This document shows positions 33,850 to 41,931 of a DNA stretch of 64,000 nucleotides, piece after piece (the stretch's first letter is position 1; every line of letters begins with the position of its first letter). The DNA is from Oscillospiraceae bacterium. GTDB taxonomy: Bacteria; Bacillota; Clostridia; Oscillospirales; Oscillospiraceae. The notes beneath the pieces were generated by a model, which searched no databases, was not told the origin of the DNA, and saw nothing but the letters and a program-made list of their open reading frames with translations. The DNA is taken from assembly GCA_017541995.1 (NCBI GenBank), contig JAFXYD010000040.1, positions 1-64,000 of the forward strand, written 5' to 3'. The position numbers were made by a program, and so were the translations under genes.

Positions 33850-34756
33850 GGTGCTTGCCTCCTGTCACGCTGAGATAGTAGTCCTCCAGAGAGACGGCGT
33901 TCACGCTGAGCTCCCGCAGACCGACGCCGGCGTTGACAATGGCGGCGGCCATAACGGGGGTCTCGTCCAGGCGCTCCCGGACGTAGAGGCCGTTCTGCTC
34001 CCGGCTGACGGCTTCCAGACCGGCGCGGCGAAGGGCCGCCTCCGCGGCGGAATCGTCGTCGGTGCGAATCAGCACGTACTGCTCGCTGCGCCGCAGCAGC
34101 TCATCCTCGGTAAACTCGTCCAGCAGCCGCCCCTCGTGGATGATGCCGTAGGCGTCCGCCACCTTGGAGAGCTCGTCGAGAATGTGGCTTGAGATCATGA
34201 TGGTGATGCCCTTTTCCTTCCGCAGCCGCACCAGGGTCTCCCGGACCTCCACGATGCCCTGAGGATCCAGACCGTTGATGGGCTCGTCCAAAATGATCAG
34301 CCTGGGCTCGCCCACCAGAGCAAGGCCGATGCCCAGGCGCTGCCGCATGCCCAGGGAAAAGGCGCCGGAGGGCTTTTTCCGGTCGATGGAATCCAGGCCG
34401 ATGAGCTTCTGAAGCTCCTCCACATAACCCTGAGGCTTGACGCCCATGGCGATGCACTTGATTTTTAAGTTTTCGTATGCGGAAAGCCTGGGATAGAGGC
34501 CGGGGCGCTCGATGAGCACGCCCACGTTCCGCAGCAGCTTGCCCAGCTCCGGCCCGGTTTTCCCGAAGAGGGAGTAGCTGCCCCGGGTGGGGGTGGAAAG
34601 GCCGCTGATCATCCGCATGATGGTGGTCTTGCCCGCGCCGTTGCGCCCGATGAGGCCGTAGATCTGACCCTCCCGGATGTGGAGATCCACGTCCACGGCG
34701 GCTTCCTTCTGGCCGTAGATCTTGGTGAGCTTGTTGGTTTCCAGTATGTATTCCAT
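33842..34756 (-). CDS. ABC transporter ATP-binding protein (BcrA-like)
   Basis: 304 residues. Walker A GLIGRNGAGKTTIMRMISGL, signature FSLGMRQRLGIGLAL, Walker B LIILDEPINGLDP, and the H-loop SSHILDELSKV. The approximately 90-residue C-terminal extension is typical of bacitracin/lantibiotic exporter ATPases. A ribosome site (GAGGAAG) precedes the ATG at 34756. Forms a transporter with the downstream permease. Confidence 0.93.
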   Translation of the reverse strand: MEYILETNKLTKIYGQKEAAVDVDLHIREGQIYGLIGRNGAGKTTIMRMISGLSTPTRGSYSLFGKTGPELGKLLRNVGVLIERPGLYPRLSAYENLKIKCIAMGVKPQGYVEELQKLIGLDSIDRKKPSGAFSLGMRQRLGIGLALVGEPRLIILDEPINGLDPQGIVEVRETLVRLRKEKGITIMISSHILDELSKVADAYGIIHEGRLLDEFTEDELLRRSEQYVLIRTDDDSAAEAALRRAGLEAVSREQNGLYVRERLDETPVMAAAIVNAGVGLRELSVNAVSLEDYYLSVTGGKHRG

Positions 34757-34773
34757 GCGCTTCCTCCATGAAA

Positions 34774-34803
34774 AGCGGGTCAGGTCTTTCGACCTGACCC
34801 GCT
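34774..34803 (-). terminator. Terminator of the surface-protein gene
   Basis: AGCGGGTCAGGTC / GACCTGACCCGCT with a TTTC loop, perfect 13-bp stem, followed leftward by TTTT. It isolates the surface-protein gene from the ABC operon. Confidence 0.85.
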
Positions 34804-34814
34804 GGCATCAATCA

Positions 34815-35276
34815 TCAGTGGTTTTTCACCAGCTTGCGGGTGGCAAACACGACACCGCAGAGGCCGAAGAGAATCAGCGCGGCATACAGGGGCACGTTGA
34901 CGCCGGTGCTGGGGGAGACGGGCTTGTCGTCAGAGGGAGGCGGATTGACGCCCTTGTACTTGACGTGGATGGTCAGACTGGACTTGGGCAGAATGGTCCA
35001 GCTGTTGCCGTCCTTGGAGACGATCTCGTAGTCGCCGGTGATGTCGTAATGATCGAAAATGTAGCCGTCCTTATCCTTCGGGGTGATGACGACGGTGTTG
35101 CCGGGCTTGACTTCCACAGTGCCGCCATCTTCGGGAATCTCAAAGTCATAGATGATGTGCACCTTGTACTCAGGATCAACAGACTGGCTGTTGCCGGAGA
35201 ATTCGCCGGCGAAGCAAACCGTCGCCATAGAGCCCAGCAGAAGAACCGTCAGTAAAAGCGCAAGAACCTTTCTCAT
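34815..35276 (-). CDS. Secreted protein with putative sortase anchor
   Basis: 153 residues. Signal peptide MRKVLALLLTVLLLGSMATV ending near ...CFAGE. A small beta-rich domain (about 35-110) contains DHYDITGDYEIVSKD and TIHVKYKG. A Pro-rich linker precedes SPSTG, a hydrophobic stretch (PLYAALILFGLCGVVFA) and a basic RKLVKNH tail. That is the layout of a sortase substrate with an (S/P)PxTG variant signal, as known from other Clostridia. It has its own promoter and terminator. Function of the domain unknown. Confidence 0.8.
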   Translation of the reverse strand: MRKVLALLLTVLLLGSMATVCFAGEFSGNSQSVDPEYKVHIIYDFEIPEDGGTVEVKPGNTVVITPKDKDGYIFDHYDITGDYEIVSKDGNSWTILPKSSLTIHVKYKGVNPPPSDDKPVSPSTGVNVPLYAALILFGLCGVVFATRKLVKNH

Positions 35277-35333
35277 GATACATTCCTCCTAACAGAATCC
35301 ATACAGGCCATTCCTGTATATATCAACAGATGT

Positions 35334-35361
35334 ATTATACCATAAAATTTCAATTTGTAAA
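35334..35361 (-). promoter_or_regulatory. Promoter of the surface-protein gene
   Basis: Leftward: TTTACA (35356-35361), 16 nt, TATAAT (35334-35339). The 5' leader of about 50 nt carries an AGGAGG site. Confidence 0.6.
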
Positions 35362-35417
35362 TAGGAAAGTTCAAAAAAATACGGGAAAAAATCCGGAGCG
35401 GATACAAAATGTTGTGG

Positions 35418-36497
35418 TCAGATCACCATTTCGTAGGGTCCGATGTCCGCCTGCCGCAGATAGCGGGGCAGATCGTAGGGAGAGTAAATGCCCAGATCCG
35501 TCACCACCCCGGAGATCAGGGCGGGAGGCGTAAGGTCAAAGGAAGGATAATAGCCCTTCACCCCTTCCGCCGCGGTGCGGACCCCCATGGCCTGGAGGAC
35601 AAAATCCGGGTTCCGGGACTCGATGTGAACGGCGCTCTTGTCCGGGTGGCTCTCGTCTGGAATGCCGGAGACGAAGAAGGGAATCCCCATATAGCGCGCG
35701 GCAATGGCGATCTGGAGGGTGCCGATTTTATTGACCACGTGGCCGTCCAGGCAGATGGCGTCGGCGGCGCAGGTGAATACGTCGATGCCCTCGGTCTGCA
35801 TGACCCAGGCCGGCATATTGTCGGTGATGACGGTGGTATCGAAGCCCATCTCCCGGCAGACCGTGGCGGTGAGCCTGGCCCCCTGAAAATAGGGCCGGGT
35901 CTCGGGGCAGAAGAGCCGCAGCCGCTTGCCCCGGCTGCGGGCCTCCCGGAGCATCATCCCCACAATAGTCTCCCCGAAGCACTGGGTCATGATCTTCCCG
36001 TCGTCGGGGAAGAGATCCACCAGATAGGAGGCCATCTGCGCCACCTTGCTGTAGCGCTTGTTGTTGGAGGCCAGCAGATGCTCCATAATGGCCCGGTCCA
36101 CGACCCGGCCGCTTTTCAGAGCCTCCTCCGCCGCGGCCAGGCAGCCCCCGGTGATCCGTTCCATCCGGGCCGCGGTGGTGGGTCGGGCGTGGGAGATGGT
36201 GTAGGCTGCCTGTCGCAGATAGGTCCGCTGGGCCGCCTCGGGCTGGGTCCGGCATTCCCAGGCGGCCAGGGCCATGCCCGCCGCCGCCGCGGTGAAGGGG
36301 CCGCAGCTCTGGGTCACCATGTCGGTGATGGCCTGGGCCACCTCCCGGTGGCTGTGACAGACCACGAAGCGAATCTCCGCGGGGTAGATCCGCCGGTCCA
36401 GGATGCGGACGGCCCCGTCCTCATACCAGGCCACGTTTTCATAGCGCAGCAGAAAGGCCAGATCGTGATCCGCCCGCTGCCCGTCCCCGGGCCTCAT
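35418..36497 (-). CDS. Methylthioribose-1-phosphate isomerase-like (MtnA/eIF-2B family)
   Basis: 359 residues. The C-terminal half is MtnA-like: RPYFQGARLTATVC, VITDNMPAW, a CAADAICLDGHVVNKIGT segment whose Asp corresponds to the catalytic Asp, and IAARYMGIPFFV. The usual HCNAG around the catalytic Cys is replaced by MTQCFGETI, keeping the Cys. The N-terminal part is more diverged. It overlaps the amidohydrolase gene by 4 nt. It probably isomerises a sugar 1-phosphate to the ketose in methylthioadenosine or 5'-deoxyadenosine salvage, but the substrate is not certain. Confidence 0.75.
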   Translation of the reverse strand: MRPGDGQRADHDLAFLLRYENVAWYEDGAVRILDRRIYPAEIRFVVCHSHREVAQAITDMVTQSCGPFTAAAAGMALAAWECRTQPEAAQRTYLRQAAYTISHARPTTAARMERITGGCLAAAEEALKSGRVVDRAIMEHLLASNNKRYSKVAQMASYLVDLFPDDGKIMTQCFGETIVGMMLREARSRGKRLRLFCPETRPYFQGARLTATVCREMGFDTTVITDNMPAWVMQTEGIDVFTCAADAICLDGHVVNKIGTLQIAIAARYMGIPFFVSGIPDESHPDKSAVHIESRNPDFVLQAMGVRTAAEGVKGYYPSFDLTPPALISGVVTDLGIYSPYDLPRYLRQADIGPYEMVI

Positions 36498-37789
36498 TCG
36501 TAGAGCTCCCGCAGGGCAACCCGGGCCTCCGCCAGGATCCGCTCCGCGTCCAGGGTCTTGTATTCGCCGTTTTCATAGAGAATCTGTCCGTCCACCATGG
36601 TCATGCAGACGTCGCTGCCCTGGGCCGAGTAGCAGATCGCCGCGGGGTAGTCCGGGGCCGGGATCAGATGGGGCCTGTCCAGGTCGATGGCGGCCAGATC
36701 CGCCTTCATGCCGACCTTCAGCTCCCCGGTGTCGGGACGGCCCTGGAGCCTTGCTCCGTTGACGGTGGCCATTTTCAGCACGTCGGCGGGCTTCACCACG
36801 GTGGGATCCCCGGTGTAGCCGTTGTGGATCACGGAGGCCAGGTGCATCTCCTCCAGCATGTTCAGATTGTTGTTGGAGGCGGCCCCGTCGGTGCCGATGG
36901 TGACGTTGATGCCTCGGTCCAGCATCTGCTGCACCGGGGCGAAGCCGCTGCCGATCTTCATGTTGCTGGAGGGGCAGTGGACGGGGCTGACCCCGTTGGC
37001 CCGGAGGATCTCCATGTCCTCCGGGGTGAGCCAGACGCAGTGGGCGGCGGTGGTGCGGTTTCGGAAGGTCCCCAGCTTCTCAAAGAGGGCCGCCGGGGTC
37101 ATGCCGTATTTCGCCACGCACTCCTCCTGCTCCCGCCGGGTCTCGGAGAGGTGAATGTGCATACCCGCCCCCAGCTCCAGGCAGGCGGCGCTGTAGGCCT
37201 CGATGGTCTCGGGGGTGTTGGTGTACTCCGCGTGGATGCAGAGGTCAATTTTGATCCTCCCGCCGCAGCTGTTGTGAAACTCCCGGAACAGGGCGATGCC
37301 CTCCCGGCAGTCCGTATTCTCCCGGTAGGGCAGATCGGCCCTGCCCTGGGTGGAGCGGCAGAGATTGGCCTTCATCCCGGCCCGGTCCAGGGCCTCGATG
37401 GTGACGGCGTTGCGGTAGTACATGTCGGAGAACGAGGTGACGCCGGAGGCCAGCAGCTCCAGAATCGCCAGCTCGCTGGCGGCCCGGATGCCCCGGTCGG
37501 TCCACTTGGCCTCGGTGGGGAAGATATAGTGGAAGAGCCAGTCCTGGAGACTCAGATCCGAGCCGATGCCCCGCAGAAAGACCATGGGGGCGTGGCAGTG
37601 GCAGTTGATGAGGCCGGGGATCAGCAGCTTGCCCCGCAGGTTCTTTTCCGCGTCGAAGGCCTCCCGGGGCGCGGTCTCGGAGAGATAACAGATGCGCTCG
37701 CCATCCACCCCCAGGTAGGCGTCCCGCAGCGTGCGCCACAGGCCGTTTTCCAGGGTCAGAACGTCGGCGTGAGAAAGAAGCAGCTTCAT
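36494..37789 (-). CDS. Amidohydrolase, probable 5'-methylthioadenosine/S-adenosylhomocysteine/5'-deoxyadenosine deaminase
   Basis: 431 residues. PGLINCHCHAPMVFLRGIGS (HxH metal site), HIHLSETRREQEECVAKYG, HCVWLTPEDME and GTDGAASNNNLNMLEEM match the MTA/SAH deaminase family, which removes the 6-amino group of adenosine-type by-products of SAM and radical-SAM enzymes. Together with the isomerase downstream it makes a salvage pair. A consensus sigma-A promoter precedes it. Cytoplasmic. Confidence 0.87.
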   Translation of the reverse strand: MKLLLSHADVLTLENGLWRTLRDAYLGVDGERICYLSETAPREAFDAEKNLRGKLLIPGLINCHCHAPMVFLRGIGSDLSLQDWLFHYIFPTEAKWTDRGIRAASELAILELLASGVTSFSDMYYRNAVTIEALDRAGMKANLCRSTQGRADLPYRENTDCREGIALFREFHNSCGGRIKIDLCIHAEYTNTPETIEAYSAACLELGAGMHIHLSETRREQEECVAKYGMTPAALFEKLGTFRNRTTAAHCVWLTPEDMEILRANGVSPVHCPSSNMKIGSGFAPVQQMLDRGINVTIGTDGAASNNNLNMLEEMHLASVIHNGYTGDPTVVKPADVLKMATVNGARLQGRPDTGELKVGMKADLAAIDLDRPHLIPAPDYPAAICYSAQGSDVCMTMVDGQILYENGEYKTLDAERILAEARVALRELYE

Positions 37790-37840
37790 AATGGAAATCT
37801 CCTTTCCGAAAAGAGAGATGGTTTTTATGGTATTTTATCT

Positions 37841-37869
37841 ATTATAATAGAAGGCGCCCCGTCTGTCAA
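37841..37869 (-). promoter_or_regulatory. Promoter of the deaminase-isomerase operon
   Basis: Leftward TTGACA (37864-37869), 17-nt spacer, TATAAT (37841-37846): consensus boxes. The -35 box overlaps the last codons/stop of trmO. Confidence 0.8.
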
Positions 37870-38570
37870 TCCGTCAGATGGGAACTTTCCGCCGCGTCCA
37901 GGACGGAGAGCAGCCCGTCCCGCACCCGGAAATGAATTTCATAACCCCCGAAGCGCATTCCGTAGACCCGCTCCGGGTCGTCGTGATAGGAGGGCCGGGG
38001 ATCCAGGGCCAGCACCCCGGTCAGCGCCTCCAGCTTTTGCGGCGGAAGCAGAGCCCGCACCGGGTCCGGCAGCTCCACCCGCAGCAGCTTCTCCGGGGCG
38101 GCGGGGGCGAAGCCCCCCACAGCCTCCGGCACGCAGTCGGCGTAGGGCAGATAGGGCTTGACGTCGTAAACCGGCGTACCGTCCAGCAGATCCGCCCCGG
38201 CGATTTGCAGCACGGTGCCCAGCTCCGGATCCTCCCGCAGCCCCAGCAGCTTCACGCAGGAAAGCCCCATGGGGTTGGGCCGGAAGGGGGAGCGGGTGGC
38301 AAAGACCCCCAGGCGTGCGTTTCCCCCCAGCCTGGGCGGCCGCACCGTGGGGGACCAGTCCTCCCGCACGGCCTTGGAGAACTGCCAGATCAGCCACAGA
38401 TGAGAGAAGCCCTCAATGCCCCGCAGGGCGTCGGGATTCCGGTATTCCGGGGCGAAGACCAGCTCCGCCCGCAGGGCCTGTACCAGCCCGCTCTGCCGGG
38501 GAATGCCGAACTTCTCCTGGAAATCCGAACGAATCCGGCCGATGACCTTCATTTCATGCAGCTCCGCCAT
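37866..38570 (-). CDS. trmO: tRNA (N6-threonylcarbamoyladenosine37-N6)-methyltransferase TrmO-like
   Basis: 234 residues. Characteristic LVFAPEYRNPDALRGIEGF, FSHLWLIWQF and ATRSPFRPNPMGLSCVKLL with the downstream DLLDGTPVYDVKPYLPY, all diagnostic of the TsaA/YaeB (TrmO) family. It methylates t6A37 of threonine tRNAs using SAM. The C-terminal 70 residues are a common extension. It has its own promoter. Confidence 0.93.
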   Translation of the reverse strand: MAELHEMKVIGRIRSDFQEKFGIPRQSGLVQALRAELVFAPEYRNPDALRGIEGFSHLWLIWQFSKAVREDWSPTVRPPRLGGNARLGVFATRSPFRPNPMGLSCVKLLGLREDPELGTVLQIAGADLLDGTPVYDVKPYLPYADCVPEAVGGFAPAAPEKLLRVELPDPVRALLPPQKLEALTGVLALDPRPSYHDDPERVYGMRFGGYEIHFRVRDGLLSVLDAAESSHLTD

Positions 38571-38620
38571 AAGAAGCGCCTCCTTAGCCCCCGCCCCGCG
38601 GCGGAACAGTGTTTGATCCT

Positions 38621-38649
38621 ATTTTAGTAGCCGGGAACGAAAAATGCAA
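38621..38649 (-). promoter_or_regulatory. Promoter of trmO
   Basis: Leftward TTGCAT (38644-38649), 17 nt, TAAAAT (38621-38626). Confidence 0.6.
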
Positions 38650-38674
38650 GATGCAAAAACGCCGTAAAACAAGG

Positions 38675-38707
38675 AAAACCCAGGAAACAAAGGTATTCCT
38701 GGGTTTT
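38675..38707. terminator. Inverted repeat between tRNA-Leu and trmO
   Basis: AAAACCCAGGAA / TTCCTGGGTTTT with a 9-nt loop; symmetric A and T runs make it usable in both directions. The remaining interval 38708-38794 holds no gene that I can support. Confidence 0.6.
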
Positions 38708-38794
38708 CTTACAGCATTTTTCAAAACGGGGCCCCGCGCGAGCCCGGCGCAGCGGGTCGCGCGGGGAGAAGGAGGAGCTGCGGAGTACAGTCGA

Positions 38795-38829
38795 AGAAAA
38801 AGCAGCCGCCATAAGCGACTGCTTTTTCT
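38795..38829 (-). terminator. Terminator of tRNA-Leu
   Basis: Leftward AGAAAAAGCAGTCGC / GCGGCTGCTTTTTCT, one wobble pair, with the T-run at the end of the stem, starting 26 nt after the tRNA. Confidence 0.75.
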
Positions 38830-38854
38830 GAGCCGTACGGAGCTTGCTCCGACG

Positions 38855-38943
38855 TGGTGCGGGAGATGGGACTTGAACCCACACGTCTATGGTTGGACAC
38901 AGGCACCTCAAGCCTGCCTGTCTACCTATTCCAGCACTCCCGC
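38855..38943 (-). tRNA. tRNA-Leu (anticodon GAG)
   Basis: Read leftward it starts GCGGGAG and ends CTCCCGC, discriminator A, and an encoded CCA (38855-38857). The anticodon stem CAGGC/GCCTG closes the loop TTGAGGT, giving anticodon GAG. The long variable arm of a class II tRNA and the T-loop GGTTCAAGTCC are present. Promoter boxes at 38969-38997 and a terminator on the other side support an independent transcription unit. Confidence 0.95.
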
Positions 38944-38968
38944 AGCTATGCTTTCTGGACGCTGGATT

Positions 38969-38997
38969 ATTATAGCCCCTGAGGGGAAAAAAGTCAA
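38969..38997 (-). promoter_or_regulatory. Promoter of tRNA-Leu, sharing bases with the degV terminator
   Basis: Leftward TTGACT (38992-38997), exactly 17 nt, TATAAT (38969-38974), about 25 nt before the mature tRNA end. The -35 box lies in the distal arm of the degV terminator hairpin. Confidence 0.85.
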
Positions 38998-39032
38998 GTG
39001 TTATTTTTCGTTTTCGAAAAATAACACTTGAC
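38993..39032 (-). terminator. Terminator after degV
   Basis: Perfect 18-bp stem with a four-base loop: GTCAAGTGTTATTTTTCG and its complement, 21 nt after the degV stop, with TTTTTT following on the minus strand. Confidence 0.85.
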
Positions 39033-39053
39033 GCATTGGCAGAAATTCCGGGC

Positions 39054-39929
39054 TTACATGGCCCGGCAGCCGGATCTGGCTTCAAAGAACAGGGCCAGGG
39101 TCCCGGGGCCGACGTGGGAGCCGGTGACCGGCTCGTAGCCCACGGTGAGAATATTCTTGGGGGGATGGTTGCGCCGCAGCAGGGAGCTGAGGTATTCCGC
39201 GTCCTCGGGGCAGTCGGCGTGGGCGATGCCCACGGTCTGCTCCTCGGGGTTGAGCACATACTCGTCGTAGCGCTTTGCCAGCTCCTCCAGGGCCTTTTTC
39301 CGGCCCCGCAGCTTGGCGAAGGCCACGATGCGCCCCTCCTCGTTGCCCTTGAGCAGGGGCTTGATCTGGAGCAGGGTGCCCACGATGAAGCCCAGGTTGG
39401 ACAGGCGGCCCCCCTTGCGGAGGTATTTCAGATCGTCCACCGTGAAGATGTTGCACAGCCGATGCCGCAGCTCCATGAGCTTGTCGTAGATGTCGTCCAG
39501 GGACAGACCCAGCAGCTTGTCCTTCACGGCCCGCAGCACCAGCAGACCCTCCCCCAGAGAGGCCCCCAGGGTGTCCACCAGGCGGATCTTCCGCTCGGGG
39601 AAGTCCTCGTGCAGCTCGTCCGCCGCCAGCTCCGCGCAGTGGAAGGAGCCGCTGATGCCCGAGGACATCCCCACAAAGAGAATGTCCAGGCCCTTTTGCA
39701 GGATGGGCCGCATGACCTCGATATAATGCTGGGGATTGATCTGAGAGGTGGTGATCTCCGCGCCCTCCCGCATGGCCCCGTAGAAGGTCTCCCCGTCAAA
39801 GCCGCCTGTGTCCAGGCAGGTATGGCGGGCGCCGTTGACAAAGTAGGGGAAGGGGATGACGGTAATATCGTTCTGCTCCGTCAGCTCTGTGGGCAGATTG
39901 GCGGAGGTATCCGTTATAACCTGAAACAA
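39054..39929 (-). CDS. DegV family protein (fatty-acid binding)
   Basis: 291 residues from a TTG start at 39929, chosen because AAGGGGG lies upstream and the protein then begins FQVITDTSANLP, the normal DegV N-terminus. Other landmarks are TTSQINPQHY, LFVGMSSGISGSFH, LVDTLGASLGEGLLV and LRKGGRLSN. DegV/FakB-like proteins bind fatty acids and present them for phosphorylation or carry lipids. No partner kinase lies next to it. Confidence 0.92.
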   Translation of the reverse strand: MFQVITDTSANLPTELTEQNDITVIPFPYFVNGARHTCLDTGGFDGETFYGAMREGAEITTSQINPQHYIEVMRPILQKGLDILFVGMSSGISGSFHCAELAADELHEDFPERKIRLVDTLGASLGEGLLVLRAVKDKLLGLSLDDIYDKLMELRHRLCNIFTVDDLKYLRKGGRLSNLGFIVGTLLQIKPLLKGNEEGRIVAFAKLRGRKKALEELAKRYDEYVLNPEEQTVGIAHADCPEDAEYLSSLLRRNHPPKNILTVGYEPVTGSHVGPGTLALFFEARSGCRAM

Positions 39930-39963
39930 GGCAAATGCCCCCTTGCATCTAATATCGCATATT

Positions 39964-39992
39964 AGTTTACACCATTCCCCGCATAATGTCAA
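39964..39992 (-). promoter_or_regulatory. Promoter of degV
   Basis: Leftward TTGACA (39987-39992), 17 nt, TAAACT (39964-39969). Confidence 0.7.
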
Positions 39993-40024
39993 TGAAGAAA
40001 TCGTAAATTGTGCGAAATCTGGGA

Positions 40025-41776
40025 TCAGAGGGCAAAGGCTTTTTTGTACTCCTCGAAATAGCCGCGGAATTCCGGGGACTGCTCGGTCTTGAGCTGGTGT
40101 ACGTATTTGTGGGTCTCGAAGGCGTCGCTCTCCAGCTCGATCATGGCCACGCCCACGTTGGAGCAGTGGTCGCCCACCCGCTCCATATAGGTCAGCAGAT
40201 CGTTGAGCACGAAGCCCTGCCGGATGGTGCACTGGCCCTTCTGCAGGCGCTCCACGTGATTCATCTTGACCTCGGCGCTGAGCTGCTCGATGAGGGCCTT
40301 CAGAGGCTCGATGCGCAGGGCCAGATCCAGATTGTTCTCCGTGAAGGCCCGGGTGGTGATGTCCGTGATCTCCCGGACCGCCCGGATCACCACCGAGAGC
40401 TCGTGCTTGGCGCTGTCGGAGAAGACGATGCCCTTGTCGTGGATCTCCGCGGCGCTCTCGGCGATATTCAGAGCGTGATCGGACAGCCGCTCAAATTCGG
40501 AGATGGAGTGCAGGTACTTGGAGACGTCGGCGTTCTGCTGCCGGGTCATCTCCTGACCTGTGATGCGCACCAGATAGGAGCCCAGGCTGTCCTCGTAGCG
40601 GTCGCCGTCGTTTTCCAGCTTCCGCACGTGCTCCAGCCCCGAAGCGCTGAACTTGTCCAGCAGGCCCACAGACTCGTCAAGGGCCTCCCGGGCGCTCTGG
40701 GCCATCTCGTTGATGGTCAGACGGCTCTGCTCCACAGCCAGGGTGGGGTGGGCGATGAAGCGCTCCTCCAGCCGGACAAAGAGGGCGTCGGCGGGCTCGG
40801 GCTTGCGGGGGATCAGCATGCTGACCAGGGCCTCCAGCATATCCGTGAAGGGGGCCAGCAGCAGCACCATGGCAAAGCGGAGCACGGTGTTGACCAGGGC
40901 GATGGAGAAGGGGTTCATCACCTGGTCCAGGAAGCTGAAGCTGAAGATGATGTTGGCCAGATAGAACAGCGCAGCGCAGACCGTGACGCTGACCACCTCC
41001 GCCACCAGATAGACCAGGGCGGTGCGCTTGCCGTCCACGCTGGCGCCCAGGGCGGAGAGCAGCACCGGCAGGGAGGCGCCGATGGCGATGCCCATCAGCA
41101 GGGGCAGGGCGGCGTCAAAGCGCATGGCGCCGGTGACGGACAGGGCCTGCACGATGCCCACGGCCGCGGAGGCGGACTGCAGCACCGCGGTAAAGACCGC
41201 GCCGGCCAGAATGCCCAGCAGGGGGTTGGAGAGGGAGGTCAGCAGGCCGGTGAACCAGGACTGCTTGCCCAGGCCGGAGACGGCTCCGCTCATGGTGCTC
41301 ATGCCGAACATCAGCACCGCGAAGCCCATGAGGATGTCCCCGATGTGGTGGTTCAGCTGCTTCTTGGTGAAGATTCGCAGGATGATGCCCACCACCGCCA
41401 CGATGCCCGTGAGGGTGGAGGTGGACAGCAGGCTCAGAACGCCGGAGCTGCCCTCGATATAGCTCAGGCTGATGACCCAGCCGGTGATGGAGGTGCCCAG
41501 AATGGCGCCCAGGATCACGCTGATGGCCTGCCGGACCTTCATCATGCCGGAGTTGACGAAGCCAACCACCATAACGGAGGTGGCGCAGGAGGACTGGATC
41601 ACGGCGGTGACGCCGGTACCCAGCAGAACGCCCCGGAGGGGGGTGCTGGAGAGCCGGTAGAGCACCAGCTCCAGCTTGCTGCCCGCCACGCGCTTGAGGC
41701 CGTCGCCCATCAGGGTCATACCGAAGAGAAACAGCGCCACGCCGCTGAGCAGAGAAATGATTTCGGAAATGGACAT
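40025..41776 (-). CDS. Na+/phosphate cotransporter (NptA/Na-Pi II family) with PhoU-like C-terminus
   Basis: 583 residues from the ATG at 41776 (AGAGGTG site; the frame is open 11 codons further). Two inverted transport repeats carry the QSS-type motifs VTAVIQSSCATSVMVVGF and FTAVLQSASAAVGIVQAL. Membrane helices continue to about residue 325. The C-terminal 220 residues form a PhoU-like helical bundle (SEFERLSDHALNIAES, ERVGDHCSNVGVAM). It imports phosphate with sodium. Divergent from the PhoP/PhoR-like pair, with Pho-box-like repeats between them, so it is probably regulated by phosphate starvation. Confidence 0.92.
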   Translation of the reverse strand: MSISEIISLLSGVALFLFGMTLMGDGLKRVAGSKLELVLYRLSSTPLRGVLLGTGVTAVIQSSCATSVMVVGFVNSGMMKVRQAISVILGAILGTSITGWVISLSYIEGSSGVLSLLSTSTLTGIVAVVGIILRIFTKKQLNHHIGDILMGFAVLMFGMSTMSGAVSGLGKQSWFTGLLTSLSNPLLGILAGAVFTAVLQSASAAVGIVQALSVTGAMRFDAALPLLMGIAIGASLPVLLSALGASVDGKRTALVYLVAEVVSVTVCAALFYLANIIFSFSFLDQVMNPFSIALVNTVLRFAMVLLLAPFTDMLEALVSMLIPRKPEPADALFVRLEERFIAHPTLAVEQSRLTINEMAQSAREALDESVGLLDKFSASGLEHVRKLENDGDRYEDSLGSYLVRITGQEMTRQQNADVSKYLHSISEFERLSDHALNIAESAAEIHDKGIVFSDSAKHELSVVIRAVREITDITTRAFTENNLDLALRIEPLKALIEQLSAEVKMNHVERLQKGQCTIRQGFVLNDLLTYMERVGDHCSNVGVAMIELESDAFETHKYVHQLKTEQSPEFRGYFEEYKKAFAL

Positions 41777-41816
41777 AATTTCACCTCTTTCAATGGGATA
41801 GGGTACCACTCAGAGG

Positions 41817-41899
41817 TTAAATCTGCCACCCGACTTTTGTTAAATTTTGGTTAAATACAGGATAATTCTCTGTTTTTTCCCAATATCTTGTGTTATAAT
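41817..41899. promoter_or_regulatory. Pho-box-like direct repeats and phoP promoter
   Basis: TTAAAT at 41817, 41840 and 41851; the last two are 11 bp apart, the helical-turn spacing of Firmicutes PhoP boxes. An extended -10 box, TGTTATAAT with TATAAT at 41894-41899, follows about 38 bp later and has a poor -35, as expected for an activated promoter. The region lies between divergent Na/Pi and phoP genes and could serve both. Confidence 0.6.
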
Positions 41900-41931
41900 G
41901 TAGACCATCACCGAAAAAAGGAGTCAGAATC

